From the NCBI RefSeq assembly GCF_017562075.2, contig NC_054085.1, forward strand, positions 13,543,222-13,607,221: DNA of 64,000 nt, written 5' to 3'. The notes beneath the pieces were generated by a model that saw only the letters and a program-made list of their open reading frames with translations, was not told the origin of the DNA and searched no databases. The stretch comes from Anopheles merus (taxonomy: Eukaryota; Arthropoda; Insecta; Diptera; Culicidae). Positions 25,401 to 38,978 of the stretch are shown here, piece by piece (position 1 is the first letter of the stretch; every line of letters begins with the position of its first letter). The position numbers and the translations under genes were made by a program.

Positions 25401-26799
25401 GCTGCCTTTCCTTGAAGGCGCCCTGAGCGGGGCAGTTTCCAGCGGATTCCGAGTTCGAGTCTCGAAGTGCGATCGATGTTCGCACATTGTGTTGTGGCGA
25501 TTGCGAACTGTTGTGTCTGGGCAATGTTTGCACATACACACACACTCTCGCATGCGTCGTTGGCAATGGCTGCTAGTTTGTTGCGGTGATGATGGTGGTG
25601 GCCCGATTTTACTCGACCACCCTCACGCGCTGCATCCGCTCACTGTGCACAGGCTCACAGCACCGGCACTCGAAAGTCTGGTGCCTGGTCCCGAAAAAAC
25701 CACTTCGAGCAGTTCAGGTTGGCCGTCCATCCGGAGCGTGACCCAATCGAAGATGAGGCGTCGGTAAATTAGATTTGTCGCGTTTTATTTCCTCCGAACT
25801 CAATTTCAGTGTGCACGGCGCTCCCCGAAAAGAAGGGAATGGGCAGCATCATCATCGCAGGCACACTTTCGTTCACGCCACCCAATTCAGCCCGAAACCG
25901 ATGCGACCCTGATTTGGCGACACTAATGGAATTTCGATGCACGCGATGGAGCGAGTTGATTCTTTTGCTTTTTTGCTTTCTGTTTTGTTTTGGTTCGATT
26001 AAACCATCTTTCCCTTTCCCCCCTTTTTCTTTGGGGGGCACAGGTTGATTGGGGTTTTGCAGAAACGCGCAGCTTGCGTTGACACCCGGCCGCAGATCGT
26101 TGCGGTGGATTGATTAACGCCGATCGATGCGAGGCCGTTTTTGGGGCCGGTGATGCGCATCGTTCACTTTTCGGCACTTCGGCGTCATCGCAGATGATTG
26201 ATTGATTAAGGGATAGTCGAGTTGAAAGGGAGCGAATTAGATGCTTTCACTTGAGCGTGATTTAAGGGATACGCTTTTATTAGTACAGCGAGTAAGATAA
26301 GCTTAATATGACCATTGCATAAATGCAAAAATCCCTTCATAGAGAGACAAAAAGCGTGTACTTAAAGCACGCCTAATGCAGCTGGGCTATCTTATCTTTG
26401 ATTAATCGTAAGAAGCGAACGCTCATACTGCGTCGATCTTAACGTTTCTTATCCCCCCCCTACCACCTTCGGTCGAATGCGGTCAAGCATTTAAAAGCCC
26501 CCGTTCGGTTGCGTTACAATACTTATCTACCACGAGCAAATGTTAATATGCAATCTAATGTCTAACGTATTTTTTTTTGTTTAGTTTCTTTGCACCCTTT
26601 TCCCCCCTAACGCCATTGCTCGATGCTGCTCGAGACGGCTTAAAAAGGGCTCCCCGGTAAAGGCATTGGGAGAGTGTTGAGATACGGCTGCGGCATAAAT
26701 TATCCCACAAATGCAGGCGCACACGGTCAAGAGCACAGCTCTTTAACGCGGGCAACCGCGGCGGCAGAGAGCGAAGACAGACACGGTTGAGCTGGCTGA
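19478..26799. other. Gene-free stretch
   Basis: No recognised gene. It contains a 14-base poly-G run at 24867-24880, a C run near 26453, a small hairpin (CCGCTT/AAGCGG) near 21119-21135, and AT-rich pockets at 22.6-22.74 and 24.13-24.33 kb. Around 20458-20980 three different frames are open together, two on the minus strand and one on the plus, so none can be favoured. Confidence 0.5.
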
Positions 26800-29620
26800 G
26801 TTTCCAGTCTCGAGTTTCGTGAGAGTGAGTGCCAGGTAGCTCACAACTGCCGCACTGGGTCTGTCGAAACCGCGCCAACGCGCGTACGATCAATGAAGGG
26901 TTTACGCTGGTGCGCATCGGACGCTGGGTTCGTCGCTTTGTCGTGCGTTGTATTCTTGCGTTCCGTCGTGGTACAGTGCAGTCGTTTATTTGTGATGCCG
27001 TTTGGCTATTGGTTTGTTGTATGTTTTCCTGTTCGTGTGTGTGTGTGTGTGTGTGCCTTTTGTGTTGTTGTCCTGTGCGTTGTTTCTAAACCCCATTACC
27101 CCGTGAAGAACACCTGTTTCAACGAACGAGTAGCGCGCCGTTGCAGAGTCAGCAAGAATTTGTAACCATTTGGGCTTTGAAGAGCTCGCCGTACTCGAGT
27201 GTGATTCATCGGGCCTGGGCAGTTTGTCGAAGGGAACGCGTGAACAATTCCACGGCACGCCACGAGGCACGGCGGGCACTGGTGCGAGCGAAGGAGAAGT
27301 TCGTTGAAAGTGACTTTGTAAGGCGTAAGGCGTTTGGAAGTGTTAGGAAACCCGCGCAAGCAGGGGAGGAAACTGAAAACTGAGCCGAGCCGAGTGTTTT
27401 GAAGGAAGAAAAGAACGACAACAGCAGAAGCGTTTAAGCCAAACGATCGTTCTGGCATTCAGTCGCGAGTGGTTTATTGTACGTACGAGTTTGGCTTAGA
27501 CGAACTTCTAATGCGCCCATGAAAAATACGGAACAAATTTCGCCCGTCGAGGGGAGCAAACGATTTTTTTTTAAACCGAGCGAGAAGATCTCCCGTCCCG
27601 TCGATCCGTTCAAGATCTTGTTTGCTCAGTCTGTTATTGTTTTCTTCTCTGTCTTTTATTCCTGTTTGGCGTTTTTGTGCTTGCTTGAGCATCTTAAAAG
27701 TTTTTTTTTGTTTGGTTGGAATGGCCATAGTGGGCCGTTTCTAGTTTCAGTCTCAGTCTCAAGTTTCGGATCCGCGCAATCGAGGGAGGGTATTATTCAA
27801 ATTTAACGGTGTGAAAACGACGATCGTCTCCGGCACCTCCATCGAAGCCGACGCCATTTGAGGGTCCGTGCCCAACCTTTTACGCCATCTCGGTGCTCGG
27901 TTGCGTAGGTGAATGGCGTGCGCGTGTCGGAAGCGATCCGCGTTTGGCGAGTCGGAAGTGTTGGCTCTCCGTACGGTAGATCGGATCTACCTGTGCGCGC
28001 ACGCTGTTGACGTGAAAACAATCGCCCCGTTTGACGGAAGACGTCCATTAGAGAATGGCCCAGTGTCATTGGACGGGTAATTTAACCCCTTTTCCGCACT
28101 GCGAGCTTGCGACCGGAACAGAAGACAGCGGTTGTAAATAAATTTGGGCACTCCCTCAACGGTAAAAACCGCCCGCCAGCTGAGGGATGAATTTATGATG
28201 CTATCGGGAAATGTGTGGAAAGTGATGAAAAATAAATAGATCGCTTGCAGTCACACCGAACGTAATTGCCCATTGAATGTTGGGAGTGCGGGAAAAAAAA
28301 CAAGCGCTTTGTAGCTGTCCACCCGTAGGGAATCTGTTCACCTTTTGCTGGACGGTGCTGTGCTGTGAAGGGCGAAGAAAAAAAAACTGTGTCACGAAGT
28401 GGAATTTAGGAAAAAAAGGGAAAATGCAATCAGTGTGATGAAGCAGAACACGAAAGCTTTTCCTTCTTACGGTGCGGGTAAAAGCTAAAAATAATAAAAA
28501 TTAGTGCTTCTTTCTCTTATACCTTCTCTCTGCGTGTGCTTATGCATTTGTGTCTGTGTGTGTTTCTTCTGCAGCGTGCGTCAAGTGATTTGTAAAGTAC
28601 GTCCCAGGCGACGAACCTGCAACGGAAAAGTGTTGTGGCCAGTGTGCTGTAACAGTGTATTTGAAGAGTGCAATAAAACACAGCGAAAGGGTGGAGGAAA
28701 GCTCATACTTTCCTCGTTCAAGCCTTGTCTAGTGATATCATCATCATCGTCATCATCATCCTCATCAGCGGTGTAATTTTTTTTTCACTATTACAAGTAA
28801 CTTCAATGGCCCCCAAGAGCGAGGCACGCACTGTTCGTGCTTAACGAGAAATTTACGCAGACGAGTGTAAGTGCCAGCAGCAGCAATAACGTGAAGAAGC
28901 AAAAAACACAAAGTGTGCGGGTGCTTTAATTTATACGCACCGACCGCGTGTTGTTGTGTGACGTGTAGTTTTTTGGGCGAGGGTCGCCTTCGCACCGTAT
29001 CGCCTCATTCTGAGCGGACACTTCCGTGACTTATGGGAATTAAGTAATTAAAAAATTTCGCCTCATCATCATTATTGCCACCTCGGCCACCGCTTCGTGT
29101 CTGGTGCTTCGATTCTGCGACCTCGACGTCATCAATCATCGGTACGGTGATGCTCCGTGTCGGTGTGTTTTAACGTGTGCTGCTGTTGTTGTTTTCTTGG
29201 TTTAAGAGGTTCCGCAAACATAACCGATGGGATTAAGCCAGTGCCTTCGCATGTGAAAGTGTACCGAGTGAGTGAGGCTTCGCGTTTTTGTTTTCGGTGC
29301 CTGAGTGTGTCCAATTCCGATGCTGTATGCAATCGAAGACATAATTTGGAGAGTTTAAGCCTTTTTTTTTTCGTTGGTCGGTGCGCTGTTGGATGCTGTT
29401 TTGTCGGACTGCCGTTTCTCGGAAAGTGATCCAAACCTTCACACTTCCTCGCGCGCGCATCATCATTAGCGTACCGGTGCGGTAGAAGCTGCTCATAAAT
29501 TAACCATCCCCTGGCAGTGGCTGTCGAGCCGAGAAGGAAAGGAGCAAAAAGTCTAGCCGGCAAGAGAAGGAGACCGAAAAAAAAGAAGCAAAACTAACAA
29601 AGGTAAACACCACACAGAAA
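26800..29620. other. Gene-free stretch, leader-like composition
   Basis: No convincing open frame. The plus strand between about 28.56 and 29.60 kb is rich in AAGTG, GTGTG, CAATAAAACA and purine stretches, ending AACAAAG before GTAAAC. This resembles dipteran 5' leader exons but is only an impression. A GT run lies at 27035-27055 and an ATC triplet run at 28737-28768. If it is a leader, meru downstream on the same strand is one possible owner. Confidence 0.25.
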
Positions 29621-31008
29621 TCTTAACCGGACGATGAAGAAGAAGGGGAAAAGAATCTCGAAAAGCTGAAACAAAAAATTAGTCAACTTTCACACCGCCC
29701 CAAAATGAAGTCATGGACTTTTTTTCCATTCAGCTTTGCTAGCCGATCGTTATGCTTTTTTGAGTATTTAAAATGGTTCACAATGCATTTCGTTTCGCCA
29801 ATGTGCTGTGTGTAGACGTGTCTGTGCTTATGAGCTCGATCGTGCACACAGTCGAAACTCGCATCGAATCGATCGCTCTTTAGTTAATTGATTCTGATAT
29901 TTATGCGTGTGGCAGTGTCGGTCGGTGGGACTGGGTTGGGACTGGGTGGAAAGTAGAAATGTGGTGAAAACCGGTGCACGCGCGTGCCCGCACTCGCGGG
30001 GGAAAACTGGCCACTCCATTAGGCGTGTGCGTGTACAAAGTAATAGCGAAGAAGTAGAGCCTAGCCCGGGAATTACGAATTCGTAATAATGCCGGGACCG
30101 GTTCGAAGGACAGCGGTCTGAATGAAACTGAAACTGAACCTGCGTCGATGCGTAAAAGGAGGCAGGAATGTGGTAAAACACAAATCGATATCGGCAATGC
30201 TGACCGGGAGCGGGGCAGGGGTGGTTGACATTCCCTTGCCATGGGGTCCATTGTACAGGGCTTTGCTGAAAACATGGAATATCGTTGTTAGTTTTTCTAT
30301 ATTTATAAGATATTTTTGTTTGAAATCTGTTCTGATCTGCGTCAAAATAGCATTGAGGAAGCATGAAAAAATTCAGAAAAAAAATCTACATGCTTGAATT
30401 TTATGAGAACTATTTCTTAGGCAAAGAGTGTCACGCGTTCTCATCGAAGCGTACGTCAAAAATCCCCTGCAGCAATATTGCATTGAATAAATAAATAAAA
30501 AAGCACATAAACACACATGATGATGTGTGTACTAAGGTCTAGTGACAAGCTGGAGGCAAAAAAAAAGCCAACCATCATGTCCAACATACATGAAAACAAC
30601 ACAAATTGAAACGACAAACAAAAAATTGAGCCCATAAATCGGGTTTGTGACCAGCGCGAATACGAATACGCAAGCGCAATGCTCGAAGGAATTGGATGCG
30701 AACGATTGCGCAAAGCAGGGGCCCTCGTCTCGTACGCGGCGCACCCAGGTGGCGGGATCTGGCGTAACACACTCTTCCACCGCCCGCTGGCAAACCACCG
30801 AAAGGGAAAGGGAAAACACAGACACACGTGTTCGCGCCAGAAGGCTTTGACACACTGTGTTACCGCTGCAGCCCTAAGCCGAGGTTTAGTGGCAGCAAGC
30901 AGAAGACGACAAGGAAAGCAAAAAAAAAGGGAGCATTCTCATGTGTGTTTCGTAGTACAACGACGCTCGCGGGCAGTGGTTCGATTCCAGTATGAAATAT
31001 TGCCCCAC

Positions 31009-31040
31009 AGAGAGCGAGAGAGAGAGAGAGAGAGAGAGAG
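31009..31040 (+). repeat. (GA)n microsatellite
   Basis: About 16 GA units with one interruption. It is the only sizeable GA-on-plus tract in the window; the other long purine/pyrimidine tracts have CT on the plus strand. Confidence 0.9.
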
Positions 31041-31819
31041 CGTTTGGTTTGGCCGCAAGGAAAACCCGTGCTTGGCAAGAAGTGTGAATGTGTTATACGC
31101 ACACGCAAAGTGCAAAGACGTGCGTGCGACAAACAGGTGCAAACATAATTGATACCTTGCGGATGAAGCGTGGGGCTCTGGCCGAGGGAGATAGAACGCG
31201 CATAGAGGAGGGTGCGATGATCAATCGGATGCGATTACGCGCAATCCGTGTTCCGTGGATCGAGATTGTCAAAGCATGCTACTAATCGAGGGATGCTTGC
31301 TACACACTAACTCGGGGGTTCGTCGCTTTCGACACCGCGATTGCAATCTTTCGTTCAGACTCGTTCGATCGTTCGATATCGATCAAGCGGCAGCACGGAA
31401 GCCGCTGACACGGGGGGGACACGTCGCTGTGTCCGTGTGGTTTAATGCATGCAAATAATGGGCTTGGCTTTGGGCTCGGGTGAAAAAGGGATCGTTTCCG
31501 CCTGTGCCAATCGATCGCGGTGGCGTGATCTCGTTCTCGGCGTGCCTGATGATAGGGCCACTCGGTACCGCCTGGTGCCCCCGTGCAGGTGTTTAATGAT
31601 TATGGAGCCATTTTTCATACCACTCCTCCCCCTCCCCCTCTTTCCCCCAATCTGCTCCTTTCTCCATCGTTCTACCTACTGTTTTCACCGTTTATCGCAA
31701 AGAACTTCATTTCCCTCTTTTTGTAGCAAAAAAGCCGCCAACGCTGCACTCTCTCTCTCTCTCTCTTCCCTGGAGGGACTGGGCCAGAAAATGAGCCGTT
31801 TGCAAAGATCCACACACAG

Positions 31820-31823
<4 letters not shown>

Positions 31824-31864
<41 letters not shown>
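31824..31864 (+). repeat. (CA)n microsatellite
   Basis: About 20 CA units, lying 60 bp after a CT tract at 31749-31766. Confidence 0.95.
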
Positions 31865-31867
<3 letters not shown>

Positions 31868-32180
31868 CGGTACTGAAGTCCTGTGCGAGTGATAAACGTG
31901 ATTCCGTGGCCTTGTGACCTCGTAAGCACAAGATGAAGATTGATGCCCGGGTTATGTTGTGTCCGGTTTTTTTTGTAAACTTTTGCGCAGCAAATTTCTT
32001 TCTCCTCCCTCTGGCTGCTTGTCTGCGTGTGTCCAGCGTGTGGATGATGATCTATAGCGCGAAACAACAGCGGGCAAGGAAAAAAACGAGCCATACTTTG
32101 CATGTTCAACTTTCTTTGACCCTCTCCGCGCACGGGCACAACCGGATGGGGCATGATTCATCCCTCCCTTCCTCATCATA

Positions 32181-32224
32181 TCTTTCTCTCTCTCTCTCTC
32201 TGTCTCTCTCTCTCTCTCTTTCTC
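32181..32224 (+). repeat. (CT)n microsatellite
   Basis: About 20 CT units with one TG interruption near 32201. Confidence 0.9.
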
Positions 32225-35032
32225 GCTCTGTCGTGAAAGGTTTCGGGTTATGGGGCGGATGCGTGATACGGAATGAACCGCCATTGCACGGTGGCCATCC
32301 GTACGCGTACGCTTGCTTGCGGGAGGGAAAACCGAAATTTAAAAAGAAAACGCTCCGCTCACAGACAGACTCGATAGGATTTTTTGGCAAAAGGAAAGGA
32401 AACGGTGGTATTTCTGAATGCAGAAAGACACTCACGGGCGAAAATGCAGACTGAGGAAAAAAACAGTTTGTCTAAATTACGATTTCATTACCACCATTAT
32501 GATATGGCCTAGTTCCGCCATACGGCACACGTTGTTGTGTTGTGTTGTTTTTTTTTTTGCTGTTGTTTGGTCTGTTTCGCTTGTTTCGTTTTCTTTTACT
32601 TTGTTGCACTTTTGCTGGCCTTCCGTGTCAGTGTGTAAAAGTGTTTTCCCTTTGGTGAAGCGCCTTCGGTAGACTGGTAGAGGTCAAACGGCAAACCATT
32701 ACTATCATCACCGGACGACTTTTCGGTCGATAAATTTCGATAACCGCTTCTTTTGGAGAGTTTTTGTTTTCCTTTTTTTGTGCTGGTGAAGTAATCGTGT
32801 TTGGAAAGGTATCGATACAGTGCGCCTATTAAGGTAACTTTAGCGTTGAACGTTTAACGATCGCTTGGGAGACGGTTGCGTGATGATCGATGTAAGAGTC
32901 GAGGGAAAGATTACTGTGGTGTGCCTGAATGCGAGCTGCGCTATGAGTTCACGATCGCTTAAATTACTCCTGAAATACGCTCATTCAGAGTCAGTTTATT
33001 TGGCAATATTATACAAAGCAAGGTTGATTCCACTTGTCACCATAAAACCCGAAACCTTTTGCTGCAAGTCATTCCCCTTTGTTTTTAATCAGCTCTTGAT
33101 TGCTTGAGTCACCAGCCCTCTTTCCACTCAGTTGTTAAGCCTGGCAAGAAGGAAAACAAGACAGTACAAAAGTTCGTTTCTCCGTTCTGCTTGGCTGCCT
33201 TGTGTTCACCACACTCCCGTGAGCCACCAAACCGTGAGCGCGTTCTTTCTGCTGGAACGGTACGGTTCTGCATATCATTTCTCTGCTAGCGGGAAGGGCA
33301 ACCATTCTTCACCATTTTCCCGTTAGCTAGCTCTAGAATTTCCGCTCGAATAATAAGTGCTGATAAAGCTTCACCACACACACACACACAACAGATTGTC
33401 TGGGAGGCGGATATCCGTCGAAGAAAAAAAAAACAATATAAAAAAGCAAACTAAAAACCCAAACAATATCGAACCATTCGAAAATGGTTCGATACGCCTC
33501 TGCTCCCATGTTTGATAGTTTGAGGCGCCATTTTTCAAATTTACCCACACATACACACATACACACCAATCAGCACCATCCGATGGCGGTTGCGAAATTC
33601 CGTGGAATTTGGGCGTTCTATTGTCTAGGCGGCTCACGCGTACGGGCTGACGCCTTCGCACGCTGGGTCGCACGGGTAGCGACGAACCCCGCCGAGGATT
33701 AATAATTGTGATTTATGAAAGTGCAAACTGCAACTGCCAGTTGCTTGGTGCTTTGTCCTTTAGTATGGGGGGGGGGGGACACCCTGCTCGCCTGATTAAT
33801 GCAGCAGCGTATGGCCGTACGCGTTGGCATCTTGAAGCGTTTCGCTGCGGTTGCGGTTGACATTATGCGGCACCCATTTTTAATCGAACTCGAGGCACTG
33901 AGATCGCGACACCGAGCATTTACATCGAAGGGCACAGGCGGGGCATGGGCGGGCGGCAGGATAATTGCAGGCTAATTCAATGTTTTATTGCTCTAAATGA
34001 ATTAATTATACGCGTGCGAGACAGCCAAGGAGACTCGAGAGTTCGAGCTGGAATCGAATGCGTTAGATAATGCTATAGTTTATTTACCTGTTTGCGCATA
34101 TGAGTCGTTTTTCAGCTAGGAGAAGCTTTCTCAACTCCACAAACGACTGGTTTGAGGATAAACGGCACTCGCACTCACCCGGATATATTGCCTAATTGCT
34201 ACCGATTGACATATCAGGCATGAGTTATGAAGCAGTGTAACCCTGCTGATATGTTGCCGAGGCAGTGTAGCCTTGACTCTTTTATCGTGATGATAGCCAC
34301 GACCCTCTCAAACAAGGCAATTAGAGGTCCGTTAGACATACCACACCTTGTTCGCTCTCTCTCTCTCTCTGTCTATCTCGATGTCCTCGGGACAGGTTAG
34401 GGTTACAGGCTAATGAGCTTCGTCGGCTACTTCGCTGTCTTGATTGTTCGGCTTTTTTTGTTGCTTTTAATAGCAAACTGGGACAAAAATTCCAAACCAG
34501 ACAAGTTCCGAACAAGCACACTTGTCATAGCGAACAACGTCGTAGCAATTACACCGAAACGAACGAACTTGTGACCCCCGTGTGGCCGGTGTAGCCGGTT
34601 TTACTGCCACAAACCGGGGCTCCCTCTTTCACCCGGGTGGGTGCGCCCGGCGCTTTGCAGTTGCCAATGTACCGGTAGTTCACGCAAAGCCTTTGTTTCT
34701 TTCCCCTTCAGCGAAGCGCAACGGCGTAGATTGAGCAACGGCTCTCGCGTTTGAAGAGAGTTTCCCCCCCGTTGGGTGACTTTATTAGGTTTTAGGCTTG
34801 CTCGGCAAGACAACCGATGGTTAAGGGTGAACGTCTACGTGGCTACCGGCCACACTTGCGGATCGTTACGGCCCTGCAGATAGCGATCTGCTCACGTACC
34901 GGACGGGTCCGAGATACCTACGGTTGGAAAATATTAAATCAGTGAAACAGCGCGATCCCCGGCAGTTTACTGGTGGTGCGTGATCAGTGAGCAGAAAATA
35001 AAAGCATAACTTGTGCCACCGCTTCTGCTACC

Positions 35033-35230
35033 ATGGCGTTATTGTGTGTCTGTGGCCAGTGTGGCCGCAAAAAAAAACAAAGTTTCGCAATGAGGGCGTT
35101 CGCTTTCTTGGGCGAAATGTTTTATGGAACCTGCCAGTGTGAGCGATTACAAATATATACAAACCTTTTGAAAGTTAGCTATTCTTGCCGAAACGCAACT
35201 GGTCGAATATCCTCCAGCGAGCCTAATTAG
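35033..35230 (+). other. Possible small ORF, Cys-rich, strong Kozak
   Basis: The 65-codon frame starts with TACCATGG, a near-ideal start context, after an A-rich leader-like stretch. The product starts MALLCVCGQCGRKKK and has eight Cys in the first two thirds. There is no signal peptide, splice structure or recognised family. A good start context over a short frame arises often by chance, so this is only a candidate. Confidence 0.15.
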
Positions 35231-38200
35231 AATCGATGAATAAATAATCGACGAAATATGTGAAGACAGCACAACAGCTGGCAATGTCTAGCGCTAATAT
35301 CGCTCGGTTTGCCCGGTTCGGGGTCGCCGTATGATAACATCTGCCTCGGCGTATGAATATGTATGTAGCAGCAGTGTTTGCAGCAGCAGCTTGAGCGGGC
35401 TTGAGACATACGCGTACGATATGAATGTTGTGTTGTGCACAAACCACGGCGAAGTAGCCGTTCTCCTAAGCAGGATTAGTCGTTTCTTCAACTTCAACCG
35501 TAGAAACGAAGAGCCAAGCGATTACTAGAGCACACGTTAGAGACTTTTTTGTTTCATTAGTAACGCTCTGATGACTGTTCCAATCTGGAACGAAATTAAC
35601 AGGTCCAGGGTTTGCTGCCCGTCCTGCTGAGCTGTTCCCGCTATCATCCCGCAGAAGTGGCTCGAGGAAGCTTTCGGGAGGGCATTGAACAGCAGAGTCT
35701 TTCACCGTTTGAATGCTCGTGATCCGTCAGGCGCAACGCACAGACTCAACACTGTTTGAACATCATGTATATTCGTTGTGTAGATTTGTTTAACTTCCAC
35801 TCAGAGACTCTCTCTCTATCCGCCTTTTTGGTGGAGCTGTTTTGCACATCACAATCACTGCCCGTTTGTCAACGCACGAAAGAAACCGCTCTGGCCGGAG
35901 CTTTTGAAGTAATTAACTCTACTGCTTACTCGAAATTTGTTGTTTTTCAATTACCCCTTCTCACCTTGCCTTGTTGTCTTACTGTTTTTTTTTTTTGGGA
36001 AATAATTGAAATTAATGCACCGATGCTTAACCTCGGGCACCTGCCATCGCGCTTCAATCGTTTTGTTTCTATATTTACCCGGCTTAAGTATGTCGGATTG
36101 ATGATTGTTTTCTTGTTTGTCCACGGTCGCATTTTGCAATATCCGTGCCGATTCGAAGGCTATGGTTGTTGCCTATCCCTTTTGCCAGCAGTCTAAAGCC
36201 TGGCAGGTGTAGCGAAGCGGTACGGCGTGCGGCCAGCTCAGAGCGTTCTCTCGCGTGGAACGCGTATCGGTCAAATCGGTTAGCAAAAATCTATTAGCGT
36301 GGTGGTGTGGAGCAAGCTGTAGACAGGATGGAAGACCGAGTGGAATCGATGAAGAGGGAAAGAAAAAGATCTATGAAAGCATCACGCAATCCAGCTGAGC
36401 AAAAGGGATTACGCAGCACTGTCGGGCCGACAGTCGGCATGCAAACGAACGCGCACGAGTATGGCGGTGATTAGCGGTGCGTTTAGATCGGCTCGAAGTT
36501 ATCAACCGTTTAGCAGCATTAGCTTGTATTAGCAGATAGCTGGTTAAAGCATTGCCACCGGAGAGATTGTGTTGCTGTGTGTATGTTGGCAAGCCTTCGC
36601 AAGACATTCAATGAGGCAGCAATTTTGCACTAATCGCACTCAACGCTCATTACATTCCCATTCAGCATTGAGTGCGTGTCCTTGAGGTGTTTTTGGAGCA
36701 GACTTTAAATTGCTTACAAAAATAAGCATGTACACACACACACAGCTCAACAGGATACATGCGATGATTCTATCGATGTGTTCGATTTCCCTAAGCGCCA
36801 TTGCCCAAATTTCAATAGCAGCCCTCCTTCGCTTCTGGTTGGCGCTGGTTTTGTAAGGTCATCAGGCTGCCGAATGCTTCCAAATGCCGAAATGAAGTGT
36901 CAATCCATTTTGGAGTCGGGGGTTCGCGGAGGTGCCATAATCTCTGTGCTTGAAGCTGTCAAAATCACGGTGGATATCACGGTGCGGTGGAAGTTGCAGG
37001 GACGTGTATTCAAATCTCAAGGACCACCTATGTCTCTTCTGTTCAGGCTTTGTAGGTAGGTGATTGTATAAAGAGGCACAGGCACGGGCTGAAGGATACA
37101 CGAGCACTCTCGAGCCAAAAATCAAGATGCCAAGGGGAACAAGCCTCGCTGCCCCTACACATGTGTGTCGGTGTGTGTTGAGTACTGAAAGTGTGAAGAA
37201 ATATTGGGAGGGGTAGTTAGAATTTTGGAGCTTTTTTGCTTATTCGATTGCTTGCCGACGATTTAATTTACTAAGGGGTTGCTTGAAGGTTGTAATGCGA
37301 GTAAATGCGATATCGAATCATACATCGGTTTTGGGTAAACAAAAAATTGGCCGCTTTTATAGGTATTCTTTGGAGATCAGTTGCACCGAGAGGTATAAGT
37401 TTTCCATCAAATTTGCACTTGGGGGATGGAACATGAAACCAAAGACATTGAAGAGAATACATCATGAGCAGCCGTTGAGATGCAATTCCAAAAGTTTCAA
37501 TCTGTTAACCAAGATTCGGAAGTTATACACAACTCTGCTTCCTTTCCATTTCATCGTACAAAACGACAGGAAGCCTGCAGAGCGTAGAGGATATTGCTAA
37601 ACGGCTGTTACTTCCTGGCGGCAGGCCGGAGACAATATGCGATATGAATGCGCTGTTGCTGTGTGAAACCTTGCAACGACTTGCCGGCGACCGTCGTTTA
37701 TTCACTTCAGGCCCCCAGGATTGAATGCCACCGGAATGCCTACACCGACGGAAAGGTGTTGCAAACCTCCTTGCTTTTAAAACAAAATCCAGCATAACCG
37801 ATGCTTCACAGAGAGCTCTCCGTTTTAGAACGCCTTTCATACACACAGAAGAACCTCTCGGTGGAACGAAAGGTTGTGTGCACGGAGCGGTCGTGCACGG
37901 GGACGTGATGACAATCAATCAATTTGCTTTTGATCGGTAACGGCGTGCGCATACTTATCAAGCTCCAACAGCGATGGTTCTGCATTCGCGTGCCGCTGCC
38001 TGGAAAGCTGGGAAGTAGCTCGCGCGCTTTGGAGCAGCGAAAATATGAACCAACGGCAACGGCTTGGCTTGTGTTTGCCCTCGCACCGAAATGCAAAAGC
38101 AATGGCAGACGCATCGCGTTGCAAACCCATTCAGTGAAGCTCCCAGCCAGTCGGTACGAAGTCGCGACATTCTTGCGAGAGCGTTGCAGTGCCTTCCCGT

Positions 38201-38760
38201 GAAGGAGTTGGCGGGAGCATGTGTGGGTTTGAATAATGAAATCACATCACGATTTTTCGGCCGATGAGTTCAGTGTGAATTTCTCATGCTACTGTACTGC
38301 AGCAGAGGGGAGTAAAAGCAAAAAAAAAAAAAACATTCCCCACGAACATCGTTCACGGTGAGTTCCTCGTGCTGGTTCGCTTATTTACTGTCACCCATGG
38401 ATCAACGTGAAACGTGAAACAATGTTTGGGCGAAGCAAACCACTGTTCGGCCAGCAGCTTAAAGCTGGCTAAAGAAGAACATGTTCCATACCCCGGTCAT
38501 GGATGGTTTGTTTTCGTTTACCTTTCTGTTCTCGCTCAGCGCAACCGGGGAGCGAATGTAACGCGATCGTTCTGTTTGGTGATGGCTGTGTAAGGTTACT
38601 GTTTTTTGGTCGTTTTTTTATGAGTCATTAATGTTTGCGAAATGGTGTAGCGGGTTTTGAGTCGTTTATTTACTGCTTACGCTTACGATTTGCCAGCCAC
38701 ACGTTTGCCTAACGAGAAAGGTGTGATGTGAATATGAGAGGCCCGTCAGGCCCTCCATAG

Positions 38761-38978
38761 GCCAAGGTGCTTCGGCTCCGATTTGCTGACGTTCCGCTTC
38801 TCGAGCGACTCGAGTCGGTGCGTTTTAGTTATGATGCTTCACTGTGCCGAAAACAAACCCTCACTCTGGAGACTCGCCTCAAAGTGAATAGAGCGCAGTG
38901 TACCCTTTGCAACGGCAAACCTCCGTCCTGTCCGCCTGCTCAAAAGGAGGTCCCATCAAAACCGGGTCCTGCAATAAG
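38761..38978 (+). other. Possible coding exon upstream of meru
   Basis: After CCTCCATAG (38760), 72 codons are open with mostly GC-ending codons, including a CTLCNGKPPSC segment. The frame then reaches AATAAG followed by GTAATT (38979). Start phase 0, end phase 2. It lies on the same strand as meru, about 2.8 kb upstream. It cannot extend the meru frame directly: spliced to the acceptors at 41713 or 41720, the frame would not run into the meru start without a stop. I do not recognise the peptide. Confidence 0.2.

Noticed and set aside
30978..30988. Exact pol III B-box match GGTTCGATTCC
   Set aside because: No A box at tRNA spacing and no clover-leaf can be drawn, so it is likely a chance match.
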